Source: Saprospiraceae bacterium UBA7687 (lineage in GTDB: Bacteria > Bacteroidota > Bacteroidia > Chitinophagales > Saprospiraceae). From it: 13,401 nucleotides of DNA. The notes beneath the pieces are model-generated. The model saw only the letters and a program-made list of their open reading frames with translations. It made no database searches and was not told where the DNA came from. This document shows positions 1 through 7,384 of this stretch, piece by piece; position 1 is the first letter of the stretch; the number at the start of each line of letters is the position of its first letter. Both the position numbers and the translations under genes were made by a program. The stretch is taken from NCBI GenBank assembly GCA_002482845.1, contig DLGT01000016.1, positions 156-13,556 of the forward strand, written 5' to 3'.

Positions 1-125
1 AAAGGTGACAAAATGAATTTTAAATGATTTACTGTGCAAGAATGGGTTACGACCACATAAGATTAATTTAATTTCCACATAATTATATTTTTACATATTT
101 ATTTTTTAAAATATGAAATAAAAAT
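1..125. other. Non-coding upstream region with an 8-bp direct repeat
   Basis: An AT-rich stretch ahead of the plus-strand gene. CCACATAA occurs at 53-60 and again at 75-82, 22 bp apart (about two helical turns), upstream of the candidate promoter. This could be a site for a dimeric activator or could be chance. A short open frame from the window edge ends at TGA 25-27 (eight codons), too short to call as the tail of a preceding gene. I see no convincing terminator. Confidence 0.3.
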
Positions 126-133
126 TACCTTTG
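126..133 (+). promoter_or_regulatory. Candidate Bacteroidota-type -7 box for the 154-2835 gene
   Basis: TACCTTTG matches the TAnnTTTG consensus of the primary sigma factor of Bacteroidota exactly. It would place the transcription start near 138-141, giving a leader of roughly 14 nt before the ATG at 154. A clear TTG -33 element is missing; the region about 20 bp upstream is only T-rich. The leader has no Shine-Dalgarno sequence, as is normal in this phylum. Confidence 0.5.
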
Positions 134-153
134 TTCTACATAAATAATTGACT

Positions 154-2835
154 ATGTTACGAATTTTATCTCTAATATTTATCCTACTTTTTGTCCAAGA
201 CAATCTATCTGCTGCCCACATTGTAGGAGGCGATGTGACTTATAAATGCATCTCATCTAATCCTGTTACAAAGACCACAAAATTTACAGTGACCTTCACT
301 TTGTATAGAGATGTAGCTGGCAATGGTGCTCCTTTTGATATAAATGCACGTTTTGGAATTTATGAAAGTGCGATTAATGCTAATGTATGGACACACAAAC
401 AGACCATCATATCTAATCCTATCAATATACAGACGGTACCTTATGATGATAATTGTGTGATCGTGCCGCCGAGTATATTGATCGAAAAAGCAAATTATAT
501 CTTTGATATAGAATTACCTTGGAGTGATAAAGTATACCAAATCACCTTTCAAAGATGTTGTAGAAATGCTACTATTTCAAATATTATAATTCCGGGAGAA
601 ACTGGTGCTGCATTTTCAGTGGAAATCTTTGGTAATGCGATACAAGAGTGTAATAATAGCCCAGTGTTTAATAATTTTCCGCCGATCCTTGTTTGTAATC
701 AGAAAAATTTAAATTTCAACCATTCCGCAACAGACAGCGAAGGAGATAGGCTGGAGTATGAATTTTGTGCACCATTGCAAGCAGGTGGAACAGATGGCGC
801 TACCACACCTGGAAGCCCATTGTCATGTACAGGAGTGACACCTTTGCCCGAAAATTGTTTGCCACCATATGATCAAGTCGTTTATGACCCAAATTTTTCT
901 GCCCTAAATCCGATGGGTGGAAGTCCACAAATATCCATAGACCCAGTCACTGGAATAATCTCTGGTGTCCCTAATCTGCTTGGACAGTTTGTGGTCGGTG
1001 TTTGTGTAAAAGAGTATAAAAATGGCGTGCTAATAGGAAGTATCCGTCGAGATTTCCAATTTAATGTGGTGAACTGCCAAGGAATTTCAATTACAAAAAA
1101 TTATCAACTTTGCGAAGGTGATTCTATAGATATCAACCAAACGATTTACAATCAAGCAGGATCGTACACACAGGTATTTCAAAATGATGAAGGATGCGAC
1201 AGTACGCTCAATATCAATATTACTAAATTGCAAAACAGTGAAAGTCAACTTTACTTCCGATTATGTGATGATGAAACTATCTCTGTAAATAATACCAATT
1301 ACAACGCATCAGGTATTTATACACAACTGGTAACCAATAAAGTCGGATGCGACAGTACCATTACCATAACAATAGAAAATTTTAATAAAACGGAATCAAA
1401 TATCCAAATCCAATTATGTGATGCAGAAACAGGCATCGTGAATGATGTGGTTTACACAGAAACTGGCAATTATACACAAGTCCTTACAAATAGTAATGGT
1501 TGTGACAGCATCATAAATATTGTGGTGCAAAAAGGAAGGTCATCTATAGAAGAAAAAGTTTATTCACTTTGTGATCAAAATCCAATAGTAGTCAATGGTC
1601 AATCTTATGATCAACCTGGTATATTTGTGACACAATTTACTACAGCTACAGGTTGTGATAGCATCCTTACGGTGGAAATCTTGCCATGCGAACAAAATAT
1701 TTTTTATGATTTTGAAAAGTGTGACGCATTGATTCCTGCCAATAGTATGGTGTATAGTGAGTTTACTCCTACTTACTTAAATACCCTTGATTGTGGTAAG
1801 ATAAATGCGCAAAATATATACAGAGAAGACCCACAGGTCAATAAACATTCTTGTACACCGGGCTTTAACAATTCCATTGCGATGTGTGTGAGTGCTTCTG
1901 CATCATGTGATTTAGATGAAGTGAATACTAGGCCTATTGTAATTGATTTTTTAATGTTACCCGATAATGGCCGCAAAATAAATTTTAATCATCTGATCTT
2001 CCAACAAAAAGCACCATTAGGATTTGATTGGATTGCAGGACCACAGGGACTGAATAACTATCCGACAAAGTATGCCATCAAAATATACAAAGATGATGTA
2101 GAAATCTTTAGTCAAGAAGATATCCAAACCAGCAACGATTGGAGAAAAGAGAAGTTCGATTTTTTTGAAAATGATGTATTCTCTTCTGTAGACTCGACAA
2201 ATATCAGGATCGAACTTACGCCATATTGTCAAATAGGAAATGAAGCTGTAGTAAGTGTGTGGGATGTAGATGATGTAGCTCTAGTCTTTTCGTGCCAAGA
2301 TGTGAATAATAGAACCATCAGTGGCAAAATCGTAAACCATACAAACGCTCTGCAAAATATAGAAATCAGACGTCAATTAGGTCACACTCAGATTACTACT
2401 AATACAACAGCAGACGGTACTTTTTTTATGTCGAAAAACAAGGTAGATGAGACATATGTTTTTACAGCTTACCACAATGAAAACACGCTTCACGGTTTGA
2501 CAACGCTGGACTTACTACTTACACAACGACATATCTTAGGTATAGAGACATTTACGAATCCACTTCAATATTTGGCAGCTGATGTCAATAATGATCAAAA
2601 AGTCACCGCTTTAGATTTAGTCCATATGCGAAAAATCATCTTAGGTATAGAGACTCATTACAGAGACAATACGAGTTGGATATTTTTGGATGAAACATCT
2701 ATGAAAGTTGAAACAAATCCATGGTTTATCAAGAAATATATTTCTATTCCTGAGGGTCATCAGAATTTGGATCATGTCAGGTTTGTCGCATTGAAGGTAG
2801 GGGATGTGGATGGTGCTTTGCAAGTGGGATACTAA
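154..2835 (+). CDS. Secreted multidomain protein: AHIVGG-type N-terminal domain, four Cys repeats, dockerin-like C-terminus
   Basis: An 893-residue protein (numbering from the ATG at 154). That is the first ATG after an in-frame TAA at 145-147; a TTG at 148 is possible but less likely. A signal peptide covers about residues 1-20 (LSLIFILLFV core, NLSAAH cleavage region). Residues 21-305 match the Bacteroidota extracellular domain that opens AHIVGGDVTY and carries the SPVFNNFPP and ATDSEGD motifs of a PKD/cadherin-like fold. Residues about 307-512 hold four repeats of about 51 residues, each with LC...Y...G.YTQ...GCDS. Residues 515-715 are an unassigned beta-rich region. From about 720 comes a SGKI...ADGTFF carboxypeptidase-regulatory-like fold, then a dockerin-like pair: a degenerate first loop (LTTLDLLLTQRHILG) and a good calcium loop at 810-821 (D810, N812, D814, D821). 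It ends soon after KVGDVDGAL with no T9SS sorting domain, which is unusual for such proteins. Likely an extracellular structural or adhesive protein; the ligand is unknown. Confidence 0.9.
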   Translation: MLRILSLIFILLFVQDNLSAAHIVGGDVTYKCISSNPVTKTTKFTVTFTLYRDVAGNGAPFDINARFGIYESAINANVWTHKQTIISNPINIQTVPYDDNCVIVPPSILIEKANYIFDIELPWSDKVYQITFQRCCRNATISNIIIPGETGAAFSVEIFGNAIQECNNSPVFNNFPPILVCNQKNLNFNHSATDSEGDRLEYEFCAPLQAGGTDGATTPGSPLSCTGVTPLPENCLPPYDQVVYDPNFSALNPMGGSPQISIDPVTGIISGVPNLLGQFVVGVCVKEYKNGVLIGSIRRDFQFNVVNCQGISITKNYQLCEGDSIDINQTIYNQAGSYTQVFQNDEGCDSTLNINITKLQNSESQLYFRLCDDETISVNNTNYNASGIYTQLVTNKVGCDSTITITIENFNKTESNIQIQLCDAETGIVNDVVYTETGNYTQVLTNSNGCDSIINIVVQKGRSSIEEKVYSLCDQNPIVVNGQSYDQPGIFVTQFTTATGCDSILTVEILPCEQNIFYDFEKCDALIPANSMVYSEFTPTYLNTLDCGKINAQNIYREDPQVNKHSCTPGFNNSIAMCVSASASCDLDEVNTRPIVIDFLMLPDNGRKINFNHLIFQQKAPLGFDWIAGPQGLNNYPTKYAIKIYKDDVEIFSQEDIQTSNDWRKEKFDFFENDVFSSVDSTNIRIELTPYCQIGNEAVVSVWDVDDVALVFSCQDVNNRTISGKIVNHTNALQNIEIRRQLGHTQITTNTTADGTFFMSKNKVDETYVFTAYHNENTLHGLTTLDLLLTQRHILGIETFTNPLQYLAADVNNDQKVTALDLVHMRKIILGIETHYRDNTSWIFLDETSMKVETNPWFIKKYISIPEGHQNLDHVRFVALKVGDVDGALQVGY

Positions 2836-4493
2836 TTGATTGGACAAAATGAGTCTATTTTACACTTATCAAATCCATTAGATATAGATAGATCTCTTAC
2901 TTTTTTTATATCTTCAGGATTGCAACAAATATAGTCAAGTTTGACATTATTATATAAATAAATGTAAACCAAGGGTTTACCTGTTTTTATATATAGGTTT
3001 GTAATTGGATTATTTTGACACATTAAACTTGTCAAATTCGCCAATCTGTTTAGATCTAATGAAGTTATTTGATTATCCCCGCACATTAAATCTTTTAAAT
3101 TTAATAAGCCTTTTAAATCTAAGGTAGTAATTTGATTATTTTCACAATTTAAGAAACTTAAGTTAATTAAATGATTAACATTTAGGTTGATAATTTGGTT
3201 TGCTCCACAAGCTAAGCTTTGCAAATTCAATAATTCTGAAATATTTAAATCAATTATTTGATTATATCCACAAGATAAATATTTTAAATTCACTAATCCT
3301 TTAAGATCTAAGGTAGTAATTTTATTGTTAGAACATTTTAATGATTCTATGTATAACAATTCTGGAAAAGCTAAATATGAGACTTTATTAAATCCGTAAT
3401 CTAGAAATTGTAATTTTTGTAACCCTTTTACATCTATTGTAGTTAGGTTATTGTAGCTACAATCAACGATCTTTAATTCTTTTAAATTTTGAATGCATAA
3501 AGTTGTAAGTTTGTTATTCTTGCAGTCCAAGTTTATCAAGTTACTTAATCTTGTGACATCTAAACTTGAGATCTCATTATCTCTACAAATCAACGAATCT
3601 AAGTTTATTAAACCATCAACATTTATTGATAATAGTTGATTACGATAGCAGTAAACTGTCCTTAAATTGATCAATTTAGAAAGATCTAAAGTATCAAGTT
3701 GATTATTATCACAGCTTAATTGTTTTAGGTTCACCAAGTTTGACAGGTTCAAAAAAGTAAGTTGATTATATCCACAATTCAAAGATTCTAAATTTATTAA
3801 TCCAGAGACATCTAACTTTGTGATTTGATTGCCCTCACAATGTAAAGTTTTCAAGTTCAATAATTTTGTTACTTCTAATTCTACAATTTGATTATTACCA
3901 CAATCAAGTTTTTCTAAATGAAGTAATCCTGATACATCTAAAGTTGATAAATTATTACTTCCACATTGTAGAAATTCCAGATTGCTTAAATTAGATAAGT
4001 TTAAAGCATTTAGTTGGCTAACATAACAAACCAATTTTTTTAAATTCACTAATCCATCCAAATTTATATTTTCTACTTTGTTATTACTAAAATTTAATTC
4101 TTCTAAATTAACTAGACGTTCGACCTTTAAGTTATGTAGGCTATTTCCATCACATATTAATACTTTCAATTTTTTCAATTCAGTGACATCCAAAATACTC
4201 AGTTGGTTATAAGAACAATCCAAATGTGTTAGATTTGAAAATTTTTCAATACCTTGTATATTTGTTATATTTTTTAATCCTATTAATATTCTTCTAACTG
4301 TTAATGCTTCATTTACATCTACATCCCCATTATTATTCAAATCAGCATCAGCATCACCAATATCATCACCATTAGTATCCACACACAAAGTATTCAACAA
4401 TGCATTCTTAAAATTTTCATCAGGAAAATTTATAATCTGAGCGTAGCCAACAAAGTAAAAAGCCAAAAAGGAAAAGACCAATATGCCTCTCAT
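2832..4493 (-). CDS. Secreted leucine-rich-repeat protein, 20 repeats, lacking the T9SS sorting domain of its paralogues
   Basis: A 553-residue protein. The signal peptide is about residues 1-19 (ending FVGYAQ). The N-cap has the INFPDENFKN motif shared by all four paralogues, and a textbook EF-hand loop at 51-62 (D51, N53, N55, G56, D57, D59, E62), preceded by a second Asp-rich stretch (39-49). Residues 88-507 are 20 consecutive 21-residue LRRs of the form LxxLxCxxNxLxxLdlxxLxN without a single indel. Position 6 is Cys in 18 of the 20, and Asn dominates position 9. This resembles the short bacterial 21-residue LRR class called IRREKO. The C-cap YICC...C...C follows at about 521-549, then the protein stops at FCPIN, where the paralogues continue for about 78 more residues into the T9SS domain. 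It should therefore reach the periplasm by Sec but has no visible signal for outer-membrane export. Its TAG stop lies inside the last codons of the convergent gene (4-bp overlap). It starts 39 nt after the preceding LRR gene and is probably cotranscribed with it. Confidence 0.9.
   Translation of the reverse strand: MRGILVFSFLAFYFVGYAQIINFPDENFKNALLNTLCVDTNGDDIGDADADLNNNGDVDVNEALTVRRILIGLKNITNIQGIEKFSNLTHLDCSYNQLSILDVTELKKLKVLICDGNSLHNLKVERLVNLEELNFSNNKVENINLDGLVNLKKLVCYVSQLNALNLSNLSNLEFLQCGSNNLSTLDVSGLLHLEKLDCGNNQIVELEVTKLLNLKTLHCEGNQITKLDVSGLINLESLNCGYNQLTFLNLSNLVNLKQLSCDNNQLDTLDLSKLINLRTVYCYRNQLLSINVDGLINLDSLICRDNEISSLDVTRLSNLINLDCKNNKLTTLCIQNLKELKIVDCSYNNLTTIDVKGLQKLQFLDYGFNKVSYLAFPELLYIESLKCSNNKITTLDLKGLVNLKYLSCGYNQIIDLNISELLNLQSLACGANQIINLNVNHLINLSFLNCENNQITTLDLKGLLNLKDLMCGDNQITSLDLNRLANLTSLMCQNNPITNLYIKTGKPLVYIYLYNNVKLDYICCNPEDIKKVRDLSISNGFDKCKIDSFCPIN
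2973..4232 (-). repeat. 20 tandem 63-bp LRR-coding units
   Basis: Codons 88-507 of the 553-residue LRR gene form 20 in-register units of exactly 63 bp. On the plus strand this appears as a recurring TTGATTAT...CCACA...AAA...TCTAA pattern every 63 bases. Units are diverged in DNA but conserved at structural codons (Leu 1, 4, 11, 14, 16; Cys 6; Asn 9). These are protein-coding repeats, not a regulatory or CRISPR array. Confidence 0.95.
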
Positions 4494-4520
4494 ATCTAAA
4501 CATTAAACGATTTAACAATT
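4494..4520 (-). repeat. 27-bp conserved leader element, copy 1 (upstream of the 20-repeat LRR gene)
   Basis: The 27 bases immediately before the ATG are almost the same as those before two other LRR genes (9895-9921, 12753-12779). This copy differs at 2 positions from the 9895 copy and 3 from the 12753 copy. It contains a perfect 5-bp inverted repeat, TTAAA-CGA-TTTAA. Its position fits either a shared translation or transcription control site, or duplicated sequence carried along with the gene start. The gene at 4533-5798 does not have it. Confidence 0.6.
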
Positions 4521-4532
4521 ATACCATTCAAT

Positions 4533-5798
4533 TTACATTTTCACAAACTTAACAAGTCCAACCTTATCTCCATCCTTCAATCTGATAAAATAGGTCCCAC
4601 TTTCCAATCCACTGACATCAATAGATTGACCTTCTAATCTTATAGACTGTAATATACTACCCGAAATATCATAGATTTCTGCTTTGGTCCAGTTTTCATT
4701 TGTGTTTAGATATAAAATGTCAGTAACAGGATTGGGGTAGATAATCACTTCTGGGAAAAAATCCGTGGTACTTGTAACACTGCATTCCGAATTTACTTCG
4801 CAGTTTTGTCCGTTATCAATAGCCATATTTTTTATTTCGGTGATTCTATTTTCGTCACAGCAGATATAACTGAGATCGGGATTGTTACCAAAAGAAACAT
4901 ATTCATTGAACGCTGTTCCTTTAATATTAAGGAACGTCAGTTTATTAAAGCTACAAATTATGTTTGTCAAATTTAATAAGCCTTCTGAATTTAAAAAAGT
5001 TAATTGATTTTGAAGACAATTCAAATATTTCAACTTTATTGCCCCTTCTAAATGTAGGAAATCTAAGTTGTTATACTGACAAGATAAAGCTTCTAAATTT
5101 GTCAAACCTGCTATTTCTAAACTTTCAAGTTTGTTATTGTGACAAAATAGAGTTTTCAAATTTGTCAAACCTTCTACATTTAAGGATGTGAGTCTATTAT
5201 ACTGACAAGATAAAGCTTCTAAATTTATTAATCCACTTAAATCCAAAGTTGTTATTACATTAGAACCACACCCTAAATCAGTCAAACTTCTTAAACCTTG
5301 CAAATCTATTGAAGTTAATTTATTAACAGAACATGATAAGTAAGTCAAATTTTTTGCTCCTTCAATATTTAATGAACTTAATTCATTATTGTAACATGAA
5401 AAATAAGTTAAATTTAGCAATCCTTGAACACTAAGCGATTTAAGTCGATTGCGACTACATTTCAAAATTTCCAATTTGGTCAATTCTAAAACATGTACTT
5501 CAGCCAATTCATTAAGATCAAAATTTAAAACAACTAAGTTTTTAAAATGGTTAATTCCTTCTAAATTTGAAATTTGCATGTTAGTAACGTTCAAATTTAG
5601 CACTTCCATTGCTTCTGCTGCATCTACATCCCCATCATCATTTAAATCAGCATCAGTACCACCAATATCGTCACCATCCGTATCCACACATTGTGTATTC
5701 ACCAATGAATTCTTAAAATTTTCATCTGGAAAATCAATAATCTGCGCACTAGTCAAATTACAAAAAGTAAAAAGCCATAAAATGAGTATATTTCTCAT
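4533..5798 (-). CDS. T9SS-exported leucine-rich-repeat surface protein, 10 repeats
   Basis: A 421-residue protein. The signal peptide is about residues 1-18 (ILILWLFTFC core, TSAQ), with a different core from the FSFLxF of the other paralogues. The N-cap carries IDFPDENFKN and an EF-hand loop at 51-62 (D51, N53, D55, G56, D57, D59, E62). Residues 88-297 are exactly ten 21-residue LRRs, nine with Cys at position 6. The C-cap (YICC, then two more Cys) spans about 311-339, followed by a short Ser/Thr linker. A type A T9SS C-terminal domain covers about 350-421 (IYPNPV, DISG, LESGTYFIRL, KFVKM), so the protein should cross the outer membrane and be anchored or released there, the domain being cleaved by PorU-type sortase. 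It is exactly 105 residues (five repeats) longer than the paralogue at 8944-9894. It lies 62 nt after the upstream gene and 39 nt before the downstream one. Probable binding or adhesion protein; the ligand is unknown. Confidence 0.92.
   Translation of the reverse strand: MRNILILWLFTFCNLTSAQIIDFPDENFKNSLVNTQCVDTDGDDIGGTDADLNDDGDVDAAEAMEVLNLNVTNMQISNLEGINHFKNLVVLNFDLNELAEVHVLELTKLEILKCSRNRLKSLSVQGLLNLTYFSCYNNELSSLNIEGAKNLTYLSCSVNKLTSIDLQGLRSLTDLGCGSNVITTLDLSGLINLEALSCQYNRLTSLNVEGLTNLKTLFCHNNKLESLEIAGLTNLEALSCQYNNLDFLHLEGAIKLKYLNCLQNQLTFLNSEGLLNLTNIICSFNKLTFLNIKGTAFNEYVSFGNNPDLSYICCDENRITEIKNMAIDNGQNCEVNSECSVTSTTDFFPEVIIYPNPVTDILYLNTNENWTKAEIYDISGSILQSIRLEGQSIDVSGLESGTYFIRLKDGDKVGLVKFVKM
4754..4871 (-). 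repeat. 118-bp near-identical block shared with 9165-9282
   Basis: Encodes the C-cap and linker of the 421-residue LRR protein. Compared base by base with 9165-9282 in the 316-residue gene there are 3 mismatches in 118. The sequence on the repeat side diverges at once, and the sorting domain on the other side is clearly less similar. This points to a localised exchange or conversion tract. Confidence 0.85.
4908..5537 (-). repeat. Ten tandem 63-bp LRR-coding units with a recent two-unit duplication
   Basis: Codons 88-297 form ten exact 63-bp units. A 30-base stretch at 5071-5100 recurs identically at 5197-5226, offset by 126 bp (two units); both copies encode parts of LEALSCQYN repeats (units 6 and 8). 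The TTTGTCAAACC segment is likewise repeated one unit apart. This looks like a fairly recent in-frame duplication of a two-repeat block. Confidence 0.9.
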
Positions 5799-5841
5799 TA
5801 TTATCTTTATAGTGAATATTATATCTTACCAAACATCTTTA

Positions 5842-5860
5842 CTAAAAGCATCCTAAAAGC
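5842..5860. repeat. Short direct repeat in the gap between two genes
   Basis: CTAAAAGC occurs twice, at 5842-5849 and 5853-5860, directly after the stop codon of the 506-residue gene (minus strand) and before the 421-residue LRR gene. Nothing else in the 62-nt gap (5799-5860) stands out: no clear hairpin terminator and no TAnnTTTG box on the minus strand. The function, if any, is unknown. Confidence 0.3.
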
Positions 5861-7381
5861 TTAAATATTAATTTTCTCAAGCCTTAGAGTCATCTTTTTT
5901 TCTTTTTTAAAATATTCGGTAATAAGAATATGACCAGCTTTTGCTTTAGAAACCATGATCTCAGTGGCATCTGTTTTTAAGCTTACTGCATCCTCCGTAA
6001 ATACGCCATCAATGTTACTTACTATTTTAAATTTAGGTACTTTGTCTTTTTCATCAGATTCATCGAAATAGGTACTAATAAAATAAGGATTGTCTGATTT
6101 AATGATTTGAGTGTATCGATAATCGAATCCACCAACTAGCTTTACATAATTACCTAAAAGAGCAGAACCAGCCATTAGGGCTCCTGGAGGTAGCGTGACA
6201 GAATGACTTTCTTTATCAAAGATTTTGATTTTTTCCACTTTCAAATCTTCATTTAATTCTGCAACCACAAAATCATAAATACTTAATTTTACAACAGATG
6301 CCGCATTTCCTAAAGCTGCTGCTGCTATTCCAAATCCGTCCGCTTTCTTTTTATAATACTCACCTACAACATAAATACGATTGCTGTCTGTACGAATGAA
6401 GTCATGAAAATGAAGGTGACCTGGATTTTCGTTTTTTGATGTTCCTCTTAGAAGGCGACCAAATGTTGACTTCTTTTTATTGATGAGTTCATTATTCTCT
6501 GATAAAGTGTAAGAAACAATTCCAGCAGGATGATCTTTTGTGGGAGAATCATCTTTTTTAAAATAATTTCCTATTAGATTGATTTCATTATTCTCTAGCA
6601 AAAACCCATTGATGAACTGATAGTTTCCTAATTCAATATTATCATATTCTTTTAAAATTTCTCCATTTTTTGCATCTAAAACTTTTGTGAAAAAAAGCTG
6701 CTTAGTGCTCATTAAAGAAGGTCTTTTTGCTACACTTAAAACAATTTTATTATTATTGGCGGCAATAAAATTTGCGGATTCCGTTCCTTTAGTATTTGCT
6801 GATTCTACTACCCAATGTTTATTAATATCCTTATTATCAAAGAACCTTACTTCATATTTATAATCTTTATGTTTTGTTAATCCAATGTCCACAAATCCAA
6901 TAGAACCAACAGGTGAAAGTCCAATCGAAACAAGTTCGGTTTCACTATTTTGAAGTTTAGAAATTGATTCTAATTCAAAGCTTGTAAGTTTTATTTTTTT
7001 TGAATAACTTAATTCACCTTTTGAGTCGTAAATTTCAAATTCAAATTCTTTTGTACTCCTATCTAAATATTTCATCAAAATGGCATTCCCATTGTAAACA
7101 CATTCCAATAATACTAAAGATTTTGAACCAATTTTTTCAATATTCTTAATCAGTAAAAGGTCTTGATTCAATATGGATAGTTTATAACTATAAGTCTTCT
7201 TATCTATTTTTTCAGTTTTATAAAAAATATAATGACCAGTTACATCACCGTCATGCTCTATGGTACCTACATTTCGAATTTGAACATTTAATATATCATC
7301 AAATGTTTCACTTTGCGAATAGCCAATACATTGATTAAAAATCAATAAAAGTAATACTAAAAAAAGTTTGTTGGAGCTCAT
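5861..7381 (-). CDS. Secreted protein of unknown function, possibly DUF6770
   Basis: A 506-residue protein with a strong signal peptide (LFLVLLLLIF core; cleavage near residue 22-24, YSQS). No catalytic motif is recognisable. The body alternates hydrophobic beta-strand-like segments with polar turns throughout. Examples are VGTIEHDGDVTGHYIFYKTEK (about 38-58) and IYVVGEYYKKK (about 336-346). This pattern suggests a beta-propeller or other all-beta fold. Two small-residue stretches (GIAAAALGNAASVV at 351-364; LPPGALMAGSALLG at 397-410) are unusual for such a protein and might be membrane-contacting or buried loops. From memory, the opening NVGTI...YIFYKTEK resembles Bacteroidota proteins annotated DUF6770; I cannot confirm this. 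There is no T9SS sorting domain, so it is probably periplasmic. It begins 3 nt after the stop of the M48 peptidase gene, so the two are almost certainly cotranscribed and may act together. Confidence 0.85.
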   Translation of the reverse strand: MSSNKLFLVLLLLIFNQCIGYSQSETFDDILNVQIRNVGTIEHDGDVTGHYIFYKTEKIDKKTYSYKLSILNQDLLLIKNIEKIGSKSLVLLECVYNGNAILMKYLDRSTKEFEFEIYDSKGELSYSKKIKLTSFELESISKLQNSETELVSIGLSPVGSIGFVDIGLTKHKDYKYEVRFFDNKDINKHWVVESANTKGTESANFIAANNNKIVLSVAKRPSLMSTKQLFFTKVLDAKNGEILKEYDNIELGNYQFINGFLLENNEINLIGNYFKKDDSPTKDHPAGIVSYTLSENNELINKKKSTFGRLLRGTSKNENPGHLHFHDFIRTDSNRIYVVGEYYKKKADGFGIAAAALGNAASVVKLSIYDFVVAELNEDLKVEKIKIFDKESHSVTLPPGALMAGSALLGNYVKLVGGFDYRYTQIIKSDNPYFISTYFDESDEKDKVPKFKIVSNIDGVFTEDAVSLKTDATEIMVSKAKAGHILITEYFKKEKKMTLRLEKINI

Positions 7382-7384
7382 GTT

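Noticed and set aside
1..27. Tail of an upstream plus-strand gene ending at TGA 25-27
   Set aside because: Only eight codons are visible, with no recognisable motif; it cannot be told from chance.
148..153. TTG at 148 as the start of the plus-strand gene
   Set aside because: It directly follows an in-frame TAA, and an ATG six bases later gives a standard signal peptide, so the ATG at 154 is preferred.
2973..4232. Regularly spaced repeats that might suggest a CRISPR array or minisatellite
   Set aside because: The 63-bp period keeps an open frame of 21-codon LRRs with conserved structural residues and diverged third positions; there are no identical repeats with unique spacers.
4964..5191. 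Open frames on the plus strand across the LRR genes
   Set aside because: They are antisense shadows of the repeat-coding frame, with low-complexity translations and no start context or homology; the same holds for other short antisense frames in the window.
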